DNA from: Sulfurospirillum sp.
GTDB lineage: Bacteria; Campylobacterota; Campylobacteria; Campylobacterales; Sulfurospirillaceae
DNA length: 64,000 bases
Reading direction: 5' to 3'
NCBI GenBank assembly: GCA_014859685.1
Contig: JACUTU010000004.1
Span: 124,001-188,000, forward strand
Each line of letters opens with the position of its first letter. The stretch's first letter is position 1. Positions 56,873-64,000 of this stretch are shown one piece after another. The translations under genes and the position numbers were made by a program. The notes under the pieces were generated by a model. That model was given only the letters and a program-made list of their open reading frames with translations. It searched no databases and was not told where the DNA came from.

Positions 56873-59800
56873 ATGAGTACTTTAGATTTTACACATATTC
56901 ATTTGCACACGGAATATTCACTGCTTGATGGGGCAAACAAGATAGATAAATTGGCTGATATCCTCAAAGCACAAGGCGTAAAAGCTGTGGCGATTACTGA
57001 CCATGGAAATATGTTTGGAGCGATTGATTTTTACAAAACAATGCGTAAAAATGGGATCAAGCCACTTATTGGAATGGAGGCATATATACACAATCAAGAA
57101 GCGCTCGATGATAAAACTACGAGACAAAGGTTTCATCTTTGTTTAATTGCAAAAAATGAGATAGGTTATAAAAATCTCATGTTTCTCTCGAGTCAAAGTT
57201 ACATCCACGGTTTTTATTATTACCCACGCATTAACAAAAATTTACTCAAAAAACACGCTCAAGGGCTGATTTGTTCAAGTGCGTGTTTGCAGGGTGAAGT
57301 AAACTGGCATCTCAATACCAATAACCCTAAAAATGTCCAATATGGTGCGGGCGGATATGAGAGGGCAAAAGAGATAGCGCTTGAATATAAAGCGATTTTT
57401 AAAGATGATTTTTATCTTGAACTTATGCGTCACGGCATTGAGGATCAGTATCATATTGACAACCAGATATTGCAAATCTCAAAAGAAACAGGTATTAAAG
57501 TAATCGCAACAAACGATACACACTATCCTTTTAGAGAAAATGCAGATGCGCATGAAGCGTTTATGTGTATCGCCATGAATAAAGAGTTTGATGATCCAAA
57601 CCGCTTGCGACACTCTGTGCATGAATTTTATATCAAATCGCCCCAACAAATCAGTGAACTTTTTGCAGATATTCCAGAAGCTATCGCAAACACTCAAGAG
57701 ATCGTAGAAAAATGTAATTTAGAGATAAAACTCGGCGATCCAACACCGCCAAAATTTAAATTTACTAAAGAGTATGCCAAGCAAGAGGGTTTAGATATAG
57801 ACCATGATGATGAGTATTTTCGTTATAAATGCCACGAGGGCTTAGAGGAACGATTGAAGCTTGTGCCAAAGCATAAACACGAAGAGTATCAAGCAAGGCT
57901 AGAGCGGGAGATGGATATCATTTGTGATATGAAATTTCCTGGCTATATGCTTATCGTTTGGGATTTCATCCGAGAATCCAAACAAAGAGGTGTGCCTGTT
58001 GGCCCAGGAAGAGGTTCGGCTGCTGGAAGTTTGGTTGCTTTTTCACTCAAAATAACAGATATAGATCCTATGCCTTACAATCTGCTCTTTGAGCGATTTT
58101 TGAATCCAGAACGGATCAGTATGCCAGATATTGATATCGACTTTTGTCAAAGCAGACGAGGCGAGATTATTGATTATGTGGTACAAAAATATGGCAGATA
58201 CAATGTCGCTCAAGTCATCACTTTTGGTAAACTTTTGGCAAAAGGTGTTATCCGAGATGTTGCACGCGTTTTGGGAGTTCCTTACGCTGAAGCTGATAGG
58301 ATGGCAAAACTTGTTCCAGATGAACTCGGCATCACGCTTAATGGAAAAGGTAAAGAGGGAGAAGAGGGATATAAAGCCGGAGCATTCCAAAAAGAGGAAA
58401 AATTACGAAAACTTATCGAAGAAGATCCAAAGATAGCGAGGGTTTGGAAATTTGCTCTTGCGCTTGAGGGACTCAATCGCAACTCTGGTATGCATGCAGC
58501 TGGCGTTGTTATAAGCGATGAGGAGCTTTGGTGCAAAACACCATTGTACAAACCATCTGGTGAAGAGCATCTTGTGACACAGTATTCGCTCAATTATCTT
58601 GAAGATGTAGATCTTATCAAATTCGACTTTTTGGGATTGAAAACGCTAACTGTGATAGACAATGCACTCAAACTTATCAAACGAAGATACAATAAAGAGA
58701 TCAATTTTAATGCCATCGATGTAAATGATTCAGCTGTGTATGAACTTATTCAAAGTGGGCATACGATTGGATTGTTTCAGATAGAATCAAGTGGTATGCA
58801 ATCACTTAACGAGAGGCTTAAACCAAGTGGCTTTGAAGATCTGATAGCTGTGCTTGCACTCTACCGTCCAGGTCCTATGGAATCTGGTATGCTTGATGAT
58901 TTTATTGATAGAAAAAATGGCAAAAAACCTGTGGAATATTTTTTTGATGAATTTACGAAACCACTTGAGCCTATACTTAAACCAACTTACGGTGTTATCG
59001 TGTATCAAGAGCAAGTTATGCAAATCGTCCAAAGTATCGGTGGATTTAGCTTAGGTGAAGCAGATCTTATCCGTCGTGCAATGGGAAAGAAAAAGATAGA
59101 TTATATGAAGCAAAAAGCCGAAGAGTTCGCAAATGGCGCTGTGAAACAAGGCTTAGATAGATCACATGCAATTGAACTGTTTGGGCTTATTGAAAAATTT
59201 GCAGGCTATGGTTTCAACAAATCCCACTCAGCAGCATATGCTATGATCACTTTTCAAACGGCTTATCTGAAATGCTACTATCCACAAGAATTTATGGCAG
59301 CACTTTTAACAAGTGAGCAAGATAATACCGATAAGATTGTCAAATACATCGATGAGGTCAAAAGGCTTGGACTTTCACTGATGCCTCCATCGATAAATCA
59401 AAGCTTGATTGAGTTTTCAGCTATAAAAAATAGTGATGATAAAGAAGCTATTTTGTTTGGTTTAGGAGCCATCAAGGGTGCTGGAAGTTCAGCCATAGGC
59501 AAGATTTTAGAAGCAAGAGTGCAAGGTGAATTTGCAAGTATCAATGATTTTATATCACGCATAGATACTTCAAAAGTCAATAAAAAAGTGATAGAATCAC
59601 TCATAAAAGCAGGTGCTTTTGATGATTTTGGGCATACAAGAAGAGCGTTGCTTGAGAGTTTAGAAAAAATTGTTGAGGCAGCTAGCGAGTGTGTGAGAGC
59701 TAAAAAAATGGCAGAAAACTCTTTGTTTGGAGATACGCAAGAGATGGTGAGTGTATCTGTAAACATAGAAGATATAGCTGAGTTTGATGCAAAAAAGATT

Positions 59801-60418
59801 TTAGAGTTTGAAAAAGAGATTGTTGGTTTTTACATCTCTGGTCATCCGCTCGATGCTTTTCGTACTCAGATAGAAGCTATGCCGCATACTCTCTCTTCCG
59901 ATCTTGAAAATCTTGATTCGGGCGAGGCCTTACTGATAGGAAAAGTTGAAAGTATTACAGAAAAAATCAGCAAAAAAGGCAATAAATTTGCGATAGTTTC
60001 ACTTATGGATTTTCATGGAAGCGTAGAGTTTATGATTTTTCAAAAAACACTTCAAATGGTTGGAAATTTTGATCTTGATTTGCCAATAGCCTTTAAGCTC
60101 AAAGTTACGCGAGACGATACAGGTATGAAAATTTTGGGTGAGAAAGTGATGAGTCTTGAAGATGTTAAAAAAGAAAAAGTAGAGACAAAAATTATGCAAA
60201 TGCCTCTTGCTCCAACGCTTATTCGCATCGATATATCACAAAACGAGGAGGCTATCGAGCAGTTATACGCTCTAACAAAAGGCAATCATGGCAGATCAAG
60301 TGTTGAACTTATGATTACTTCTAAGCTTGTAGATATCAAAATGAGTACAAATATTAGTATAGATCCGGCTATCACGCATCAAATTGAGCAGATTGTAGGG
60401 GTAGAAGTTATTGCATAA
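56873..60418 (+). CDS. dnaE: DNA polymerase III alpha subunit
   Basis: The 1181-residue replicative polymerase has the PHP domain (THIHLHTEYSLLDGANKI), the palm with catalytic aspartates in PDIDIDFCQSRRGEI, fingers (NRNSGMHAAGVVIS, FAGYGFNKSHSAAYA), tandem HhH and an OB fold (LLIGKVESITEKISKKGNKF). The ATG at 56873 is preferred to the TTG just before it. Length is normal for DnaE1 of the phylum. No TTACATGTAA occurs in its 3.5 kb. Confidence 0.96.
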   Translation: MSTLDFTHIHLHTEYSLLDGANKIDKLADILKAQGVKAVAITDHGNMFGAIDFYKTMRKNGIKPLIGMEAYIHNQEALDDKTTRQRFHLCLIAKNEIGYKNLMFLSSQSYIHGFYYYPRINKNLLKKHAQGLICSSACLQGEVNWHLNTNNPKNVQYGAGGYERAKEIALEYKAIFKDDFYLELMRHGIEDQYHIDNQILQISKETGIKVIATNDTHYPFRENADAHEAFMCIAMNKEFDDPNRLRHSVHEFYIKSPQQISELFADIPEAIANTQEIVEKCNLEIKLGDPTPPKFKFTKEYAKQEGLDIDHDDEYFRYKCHEGLEERLKLVPKHKHEEYQARLEREMDIICDMKFPGYMLIVWDFIRESKQRGVPVGPGRGSAAGSLVAFSLKITDIDPMPYNLLFERFLNPERISMPDIDIDFCQSRRGEIIDYVVQKYGRYNVAQVITFGKLLAKGVIRDVARVLGVPYAEADRMAKLVPDELGITLNGKGKEGEEGYKAGAFQKEEKLRKLIEEDPKIARVWKFALALEGLNRNSGMHAAGVVISDEELWCKTPLYKPSGEEHLVTQYSLNYLEDVDLIKFDFLGLKTLTVIDNALKLIKRRYNKEINFNAIDVNDSAVYELIQSGHTIGLFQIESSGMQSLNERLKPSGFEDLIAVLALYRPGPMESGMLDDFIDRKNGKKPVEYFFDEFTKPLEPILKPTYGVIVYQEQVMQIVQSIGGFSLGEADLIRRAMGKKKIDYMKQKAEEFANGAVKQGLDRSHAIELFGLIEKFAGYGFNKSHSAAYAMITFQTAYLKCYYPQEFMAALLTSEQDNTDKIVKYIDEVKRLGLSLMPPSINQSLIEFSAIKNSDDKEAILFGLGAIKGAGSSAIGKILEARVQGEFASINDFISRIDTSKVNKKVIESLIKAGAFDDFGHTRRALLESLEKIVEAASECVRAKKMAENSLFGDTQEMVSVSVNIEDIAEFDAKKILEFEKEIVGFYISGHPLDAFRTQIEAMPHTLSSDLENLDSGEALLIGKVESITEKISKKGNKFAIVSLMDFHGSVEFMIFQKTLQMVGNFDLDLPIAFKLKVTRDDTGMKILGEKVMSLEDVKKEKVETKIMQMPLAPTLIRIDISQNEEAIEQLYALTKGNHGRSSVELMITSKLVDIKMSTNISIDPAITHQIEQIVGVEVIA

Positions 60419-60448
60419 GTGAGTAGGGGATTATTCCTGCTCACTTAT
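60415..60448. terminator. Bidirectional terminator between dnaE and the SulP gene
   Basis: ATAAGTGAG and CTCACTTAT form a 9-bp stem, extended by AGG/CCT inside. It overlaps the stop codons of both convergent genes. Confidence 0.65.
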
Positions 60449-62128
60449 AATTTCCCTTGATCTTTGTAGGGCTTTGTCTATATTTGAAGTGATATTGCTT
60501 AAGCCTATTTTATTTTCAAATCCTGTTTTGTGCATCTTTGTTTTTATCTTTAAACCAACCCCCGAAAGTACAAGCGTTGTGCTTGATTCCATACACAAAT
60601 CAAGAAATTCTTCCAGTGCATGTAACCCAGTAGCGTCGATCATCGGCACATGTCGCATTCGTAAGATAAATACTTTTGGAGGATTTTCAACCATATCAAG
60701 TATGCTTTTAAGCCTGTCTGCTACACCAAAGAAAAATGGTCCGTTGATTTCAAATACTTCAACACTTTGAGGCACAGCTCGCAAAGAGAGTGCGTCTGGA
60801 TCTTTTCCCTCATCTTCTTCGTCTTCATCACCAAATGAGATGAAGTTGGATTCTTTTCTGCTTTGAATATCTGTTACATCAATCATCCTTTTGATAAAAA
60901 GCAGACCAGCGAGCATAATCCCTGTTTGTACACCTGTGTTAAGATCTACTAAAACTGTAAGAAAAAAAGTCATCAGCAATACTATCTTGTCGTTTCGCTC
61001 TGATTTAAGTGTGATGGCTTTGAAATGGTGAAATTCACTCATATTCCAAGAAACCACAACAAGTACGGCAGCAAGTGTCGCAAGTGGTATAAGTAAGATA
61101 AGTTTTGAAAACAGAAACATAAAAATTAAAAGCATAAATGCATGAATGATACCCGAGAGCGGACTAAATGCACCTGCTTTTATATTTGTAGCTGTTCTTG
61201 CGATTGCACCAGTTGCAGCAATACCCCCGAAAAATACACAGGCTATATTTGCCGTTCCTTGTGCTATGAGTTCTTTGTTCGAGTGGTGTTTGTCTCCTGT
61301 CATACCATCAGCTACTACGCATGAAAGCAAAGATTCAATAGCACCAAGCAACGCAATAGTAATCGCATCTGGAAAAACCGCTCGTATCTTGTCAAATGAA
61401 AGTGTTGGAAACTCTGGAAAAGGTAATGTGGAAGGCAGAGAACCAAATTTTGAGCCAATCGTTTCAACAGGCAAGTTGAACACAGCAACTATAAGGGAAC
61501 TCAAAACAATTACAACGATAGGCGCTGGAACTTTTGGATAGAGTGATTTGAGTTTAAAAAGTAAAACCAAACACACAGAAGCAATTGCCAATGTATAAAA
61601 ATTTACTCCAGAAAAATGTTCCCCATAAACACTCCATTGTTCCACAAATTCTGCTGGCATTTTTTCTATAGAAAGTCCAAAAAAATCTTTTATTTGAGAA
61701 GTAAAGATGATAAGTGCAATTGCTGAAGTGAAGCCAACAGTCACAGGATAGGGGATAAATTTGATGATATTGCCAAGTTTGAAAGCACCCATTAAAATGA
61801 GTAAGATACCAGCTATGAGTGTGGCTATGAGCAAACCATCAAAGCCGTGTTTGAGTATCACCGTATAAAGTACAACTACAAAAGCACCAGTTGGACCACC
61901 TATTTGATATTTGCTACCACCCAAAAGTGAGATGAGAAATCCTGCGATGATGGCGGTAAAAATTCCTTTTTCAGGACTAACACCACTAGCAATTGCAAAT
62001 GCCATAGCAAGTGGCAATGCAATGATAGCAACTGTGATGCCAGAGACAGTGTCTGCATAAAGATTTTTAAAAGTGTAGCCATATTTAAATATAGTTACAC
62101 TTCGTGGAAGATAATGTGATAAATTCAT
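60431..62128 (-). CDS. SulP-family anion transporter with STAS domain
   Basis: A 565-residue protein with about 12 membrane segments, the SulP signature around ALPLAMAFAIASGVSPEKGIFTAI, and a C-terminal STAS domain (about residues 440-560) with MRHVPMIDATGLHALEEF. SulP carriers move sulfate, bicarbonate or other anions. An acidic insert (DEDEEDEGKDPD) precedes the STAS domain. TTAGGA lies before the ATG. Substrate is not determined; bicarbonate or sulfate are the usual candidates. Confidence 0.9.
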   Translation of the reverse strand: MNLSHYLPRSVTIFKYGYTFKNLYADTVSGITVAIIALPLAMAFAIASGVSPEKGIFTAIIAGFLISLLGGSKYQIGGPTGAFVVVLYTVILKHGFDGLLIATLIAGILLILMGAFKLGNIIKFIPYPVTVGFTSAIALIIFTSQIKDFFGLSIEKMPAEFVEQWSVYGEHFSGVNFYTLAIASVCLVLLFKLKSLYPKVPAPIVVIVLSSLIVAVFNLPVETIGSKFGSLPSTLPFPEFPTLSFDKIRAVFPDAITIALLGAIESLLSCVVADGMTGDKHHSNKELIAQGTANIACVFFGGIAATGAIARTATNIKAGAFSPLSGIIHAFMLLIFMFLFSKLILLIPLATLAAVLVVVSWNMSEFHHFKAITLKSERNDKIVLLMTFFLTVLVDLNTGVQTGIMLAGLLFIKRMIDVTDIQSRKESNFISFGDEDEEDEGKDPDALSLRAVPQSVEVFEINGPFFFGVADRLKSILDMVENPPKVFILRMRHVPMIDATGLHALEEFLDLCMESSTTLVLSGVGLKIKTKMHKTGFENKIGLSNITSNIDKALQRSREIISEQE

Positions 62129-62236
62129 AGAAATATCCTAAGGAGAGTCAATTCAAAGGCGAAATTATACTCTTGTTATCTTGCATAGTCAATGAAAAAT
62201 TTAGAATAAATTTTATTATTAAAAATTGATTTTACA

Positions 62237-62641
62237 TCACTCTTGCGCTTCTTTTACGCTTTGCAGTAAAACCCCCAAAATATCACTCATAGTCAAGATG
62301 CCCTCTAGCTCGTTGTTGTCGATTACTAAAAGTCTTTTCACGCCACTTTTTACCATTACTTGTGCCGCATATTTTACATCAAGTTCTTCTGAGATTTGAA
62401 ATGCCGGTTTTGAGTGGATATCATAGACTCGTAGCAGATCTATATCTCCATCATTTGCCACGATAGATTGCAAGATGTTTTTATAGGTGAGCATACCATA
62501 AGCATCGTGCGGCTTAGTTTTATCGACTACAAGAGACTTGACTTTCATCTGTCGCATAATGTTGAGTGCTTCTCTTATGGGAAGCATTGGCGAAACTTTT
62601 ACTATTTTGTCAGTTGGTACCATTATATCTTTGACTAACAT
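62237..62641 (-). CDS. CBS-pair protein
   Basis: A 134-residue protein that is a single Bateman module: two CBS repeats (VKDIMVPTDKIVKVSPMLPIREAL and SEELDVKYAAQVMVKSGVKRLLVID). Such modules bind adenine nucleotides or S-adenosylmethionine. It is the last gene of the DUF1538 set, 1 bp after the PII-like gene, and probably senses energy state for the transporter. It is separated from the SulP gene by about 100 bp without a clear terminator. Confidence 0.85.
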   Translation of the reverse strand: MLVKDIMVPTDKIVKVSPMLPIREALNIMRQMKVKSLVVDKTKPHDAYGMLTYKNILQSIVANDGDIDLLRVYDIHSKPAFQISEELDVKYAAQVMVKSGVKRLLVIDNNELEGILTMSDILGVLLQSVKEAQE

Positions 62642-62642
62642 T

Positions 62643-62996
62643 TTATAACTCCTCTAATATTTCTTGTTCAAATAATTTAACTTCTTTGCTCTCCATGCCA
62701 GAGAGATGTGTAAGTGGAAAAGTGAAAACAATTCCATTTGTATTGTTTTCATTGTTTAGTTGTAACTCCTTACGAAATGCTTTGAGTATTTTCATGCTTA
62801 ACCTTTGCGGTAGAATAAAAAGAAGCACAGAGACATTTTCCTCTAAAGTGAGTCCGAAAAAGACTTTTTTTTCTTCAAGTCCTATATTTTTTCCATGCAG
62901 TATCGTAACACCGCCTGCGCCTGCTTTTTTTGCTATGCCTATAGCTTCTTCCTCTTTGTTATCTGGAACGATAGCCGCAAGAACTACAAATCTCAT
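62643..62996 (-). CDS. PII-like regulatory protein
   Basis: A 117-residue protein with a ferredoxin-like beta-alpha-beta pattern (FVVLAAIVPDNKEEEAIGIAKKAGAGGVTILHG) and the central loop region LEEKKVFFGLTLEENVSVLLFILP, as in PII-like proteins. The classical GlnB T-loop sequence and its uridylylated tyrosine are not seen, so nitrogen sensing of the standard type is not implied. It overlaps the DUF1538 gene as ATGA and is followed at once by the CBS gene. Confidence 0.7.
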   Translation of the reverse strand: MRFVVLAAIVPDNKEEEAIGIAKKAGAGGVTILHGKNIGLEEKKVFFGLTLEENVSVLLFILPQRLSMKILKAFRKELQLNNENNTNGIVFTFPLTHLSGMESKEVKLFEQEILEEL

Positions 62997-64000
62997 CTGT
63001 TATTTCTCCTTTGAGCGATAATTTCTACAATGATGCCATATCCCATAACGGTAATCATGGGAAATAAAGATGCAAAAGCGATCAAGCCAAATCCATCAAT
63101 AAGCGGGTTTCTTCCATCTATATTTTCAGCCAATCCAAGCCCGAGAGCTGCGACAAGTGGAACGGTCACGGTCGATGTCGTAACGCCTCCACTATCATAC
63201 GCGATAGGGATGATATAGCGAGGTGCAAAATAAGTGATGATGATAACAAAAATATACCCCACGATGATAAAATAATGCAACGCCATGCCACTTATAAGCC
63301 TAAAACATCCCAAAGCTATTCCTATGGCAACACCAAAAGCTACGGCTGTTCGTAGTGTATTTTGGTTGATATTGCCCTCACTTATTTCACTTGCTTTGAT
63401 AGCGATAGCTATGAGTGCAGGTTCTGCCATGGTTGTGGCAAAGCCTATCAAAAAACCAAAAGCATATACAAGCCAGTTGTTGTTCATGCGCGTTAGTTCA
63501 TAAGCGATACTCTCACCGATTGGAAAAAGTCCAAGCTCAAGTCCAACGATGAAAGCATCCAATCCGATGATCACCAAGATAATACCCGTGATCACTTTTG
63601 GTAAGTGTGCGATCGGTTTTTTGATGATGAGGTATTGGAAAAACGAGATAACCAATAGTATAGGCAAAACATCTTTTATAACGCCAAGTAGTTCTAAAAA
63701 AAGATTATACACACTAAAGCGATGAAGGAGCGGTGCATTTTGTGCCACTTCGCTAACAAGCACTCCTATATCTGTGGATGTGTTGAAATTATATACGACG
63801 ATACCAAAAATTTGTACAAAGATCATCGGCGTTAGCGAGGCAAAAGCTATCAGACCAAATCCATCAATCATCGGATTGCGTCCTTTGATTGAAGAACTCA
63901 GTCCAATGCCAAGAGCAGCTACAAGTGGCACAGTCACAGTCGATGTCGTAACGCCACCACTATCATATGCAAGCCCTATGATCTGCTCGGGTGCAAAAAA
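62993..64000 (-). CDS. DUF1538-family membrane protein with internal duplication (5' end outside window)
   Basis: The frame is open to the right edge, so the start at 63937 is internal and only the C-terminal 335 residues are seen. About nine membrane segments are present. The segment TSTVTVPLVAALGIGL...GRNPMIDGFGLIAFASL recurs about 270 residues later as TSTVTVPLVAALGLGL...GRNPLIDGFGLIAFASL, each after YDSGGV, which shows two DUF1538 units in one protein. The fold suggests a transporter of inverted or tandem repeats. Function is not known. PII-like and CBS genes follow without gaps. Confidence 0.75.
   Translation of the reverse strand, partial: FFAPEQIIGLAYDSGGVTTSTVTVPLVAALGIGLSSSIKGRNPMIDGFGLIAFASLTPMIFVQIFGIVVYNFNTSTDIGVLVSEVAQNAPLLHRFSVYNLFLELLGVIKDVLPILLVISFFQYLIIKKPIAHLPKVITGIILVIIGLDAFIVGLELGLFPIGESIAYELTRMNNNWLVYAFGFLIGFATTMAEPALIAIAIKASEISEGNINQNTLRTAVAFGVAIGIALGCFRLISGMALHYFIIVGYIFVIIITYFAPRYIIPIAYDSGGVTTSTVTVPLVAALGLGLAENIDGRNPLIDGFGLIAFASLFPMITVMGYGIIVEIIAQRRNNR

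Noticed and set aside
1-64000. CRISPR array, rRNA operon or insertion sequence with intact transposase
   Set aside because: I looked for regular spaced repeats, rRNA-like tracts and transposase motifs on both strands and found none.

Overview
The window is chromosomal DNA from a free-living, low-GC member of the Campylobacterota (Epsilonproteobacteria), probably near Sulfurospirillum, Sulfurimonas or their relatives. The main support is the block pheS-pheT-aroA-ispH-rpsA-(small membrane protein)-serA next to a HIT gene, an order I recall from Campylobacter jejuni. A sulfide:quinone oxidoreductase, a lactate permease, a large FAD/Fe-S lactate dehydrogenase and OadGAB-PckA fit the same group. 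The genus cannot be fixed from sequence alone.

Bases 1-15501 are a genomic island. It opens with a primase-helicase fusion of the TOTE-conflict-system type, cut by the left edge. Next come a recombinase scar, an AbiEi/AbiEii toxin-antitoxin pair with a small third gene, and a very AT-rich five-gene block: C5 methyltransferase, MORC/MutL-like GHKL ATPase, Z1 helicase-like ATPase, DUF4420 PD-(D/E)XK protein and AIPR protein. The block matches the MORC-type restriction system predicted by Iyer, Abhiman and Aravind (2008). The integration module at the right end looks decayed: an HTH gene, an ATPase that starts after its P-loop, a second HTH gene and a tyrosine integrase split by an in-frame TAG. 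The island ends at a 3' tRNA fragment (probably tRNA-Leu) that is the likely attR.

Bases 15502-32400 are a lactate and C3/C4 region: a decayed NSS transporter tail, an LctP permease, a sensor kinase and response regulator, a TRAP transporter, a D-lactate-dehydrogenase-like flavoprotein, then oadG-oadA-oadB-pckA. Together they suggest lactate uptake, oxidation to pyruvate, and interconversion of pyruvate, oxaloacetate and PEP. Bases 32463-43726 are housekeeping (argH, HIT, pheST, aroA, ispH, rpsA, serA). Bases 43905-51171 hold the sulfide:quinone oxidoreductase, a 49-residue gene, and a TolC-MFP-RND efflux operon whose RND pump is encoded as two half genes. Bases 51780-60418 hold efp, a DJ-1 protein, an ABC-F ATPase, a CvfB-like S1 protein, a BaiN/HI0933 flavoprotein and dnaE. 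On the minus strand to the right edge lie a SulP transporter and a DUF1538/PII-like/CBS gene set.

Three patterns cut across the genes. A MITE-like family (two 141-bp copies and one 39-bp derivative, with terminal inverted repeats and 7-9 bp target duplications) occurs at 16.2, 24.2 and 51.6 kb. The palindrome TTACATGTAA occurs 11 times in the core and never in the island. Most operons end in clear hairpin terminators.
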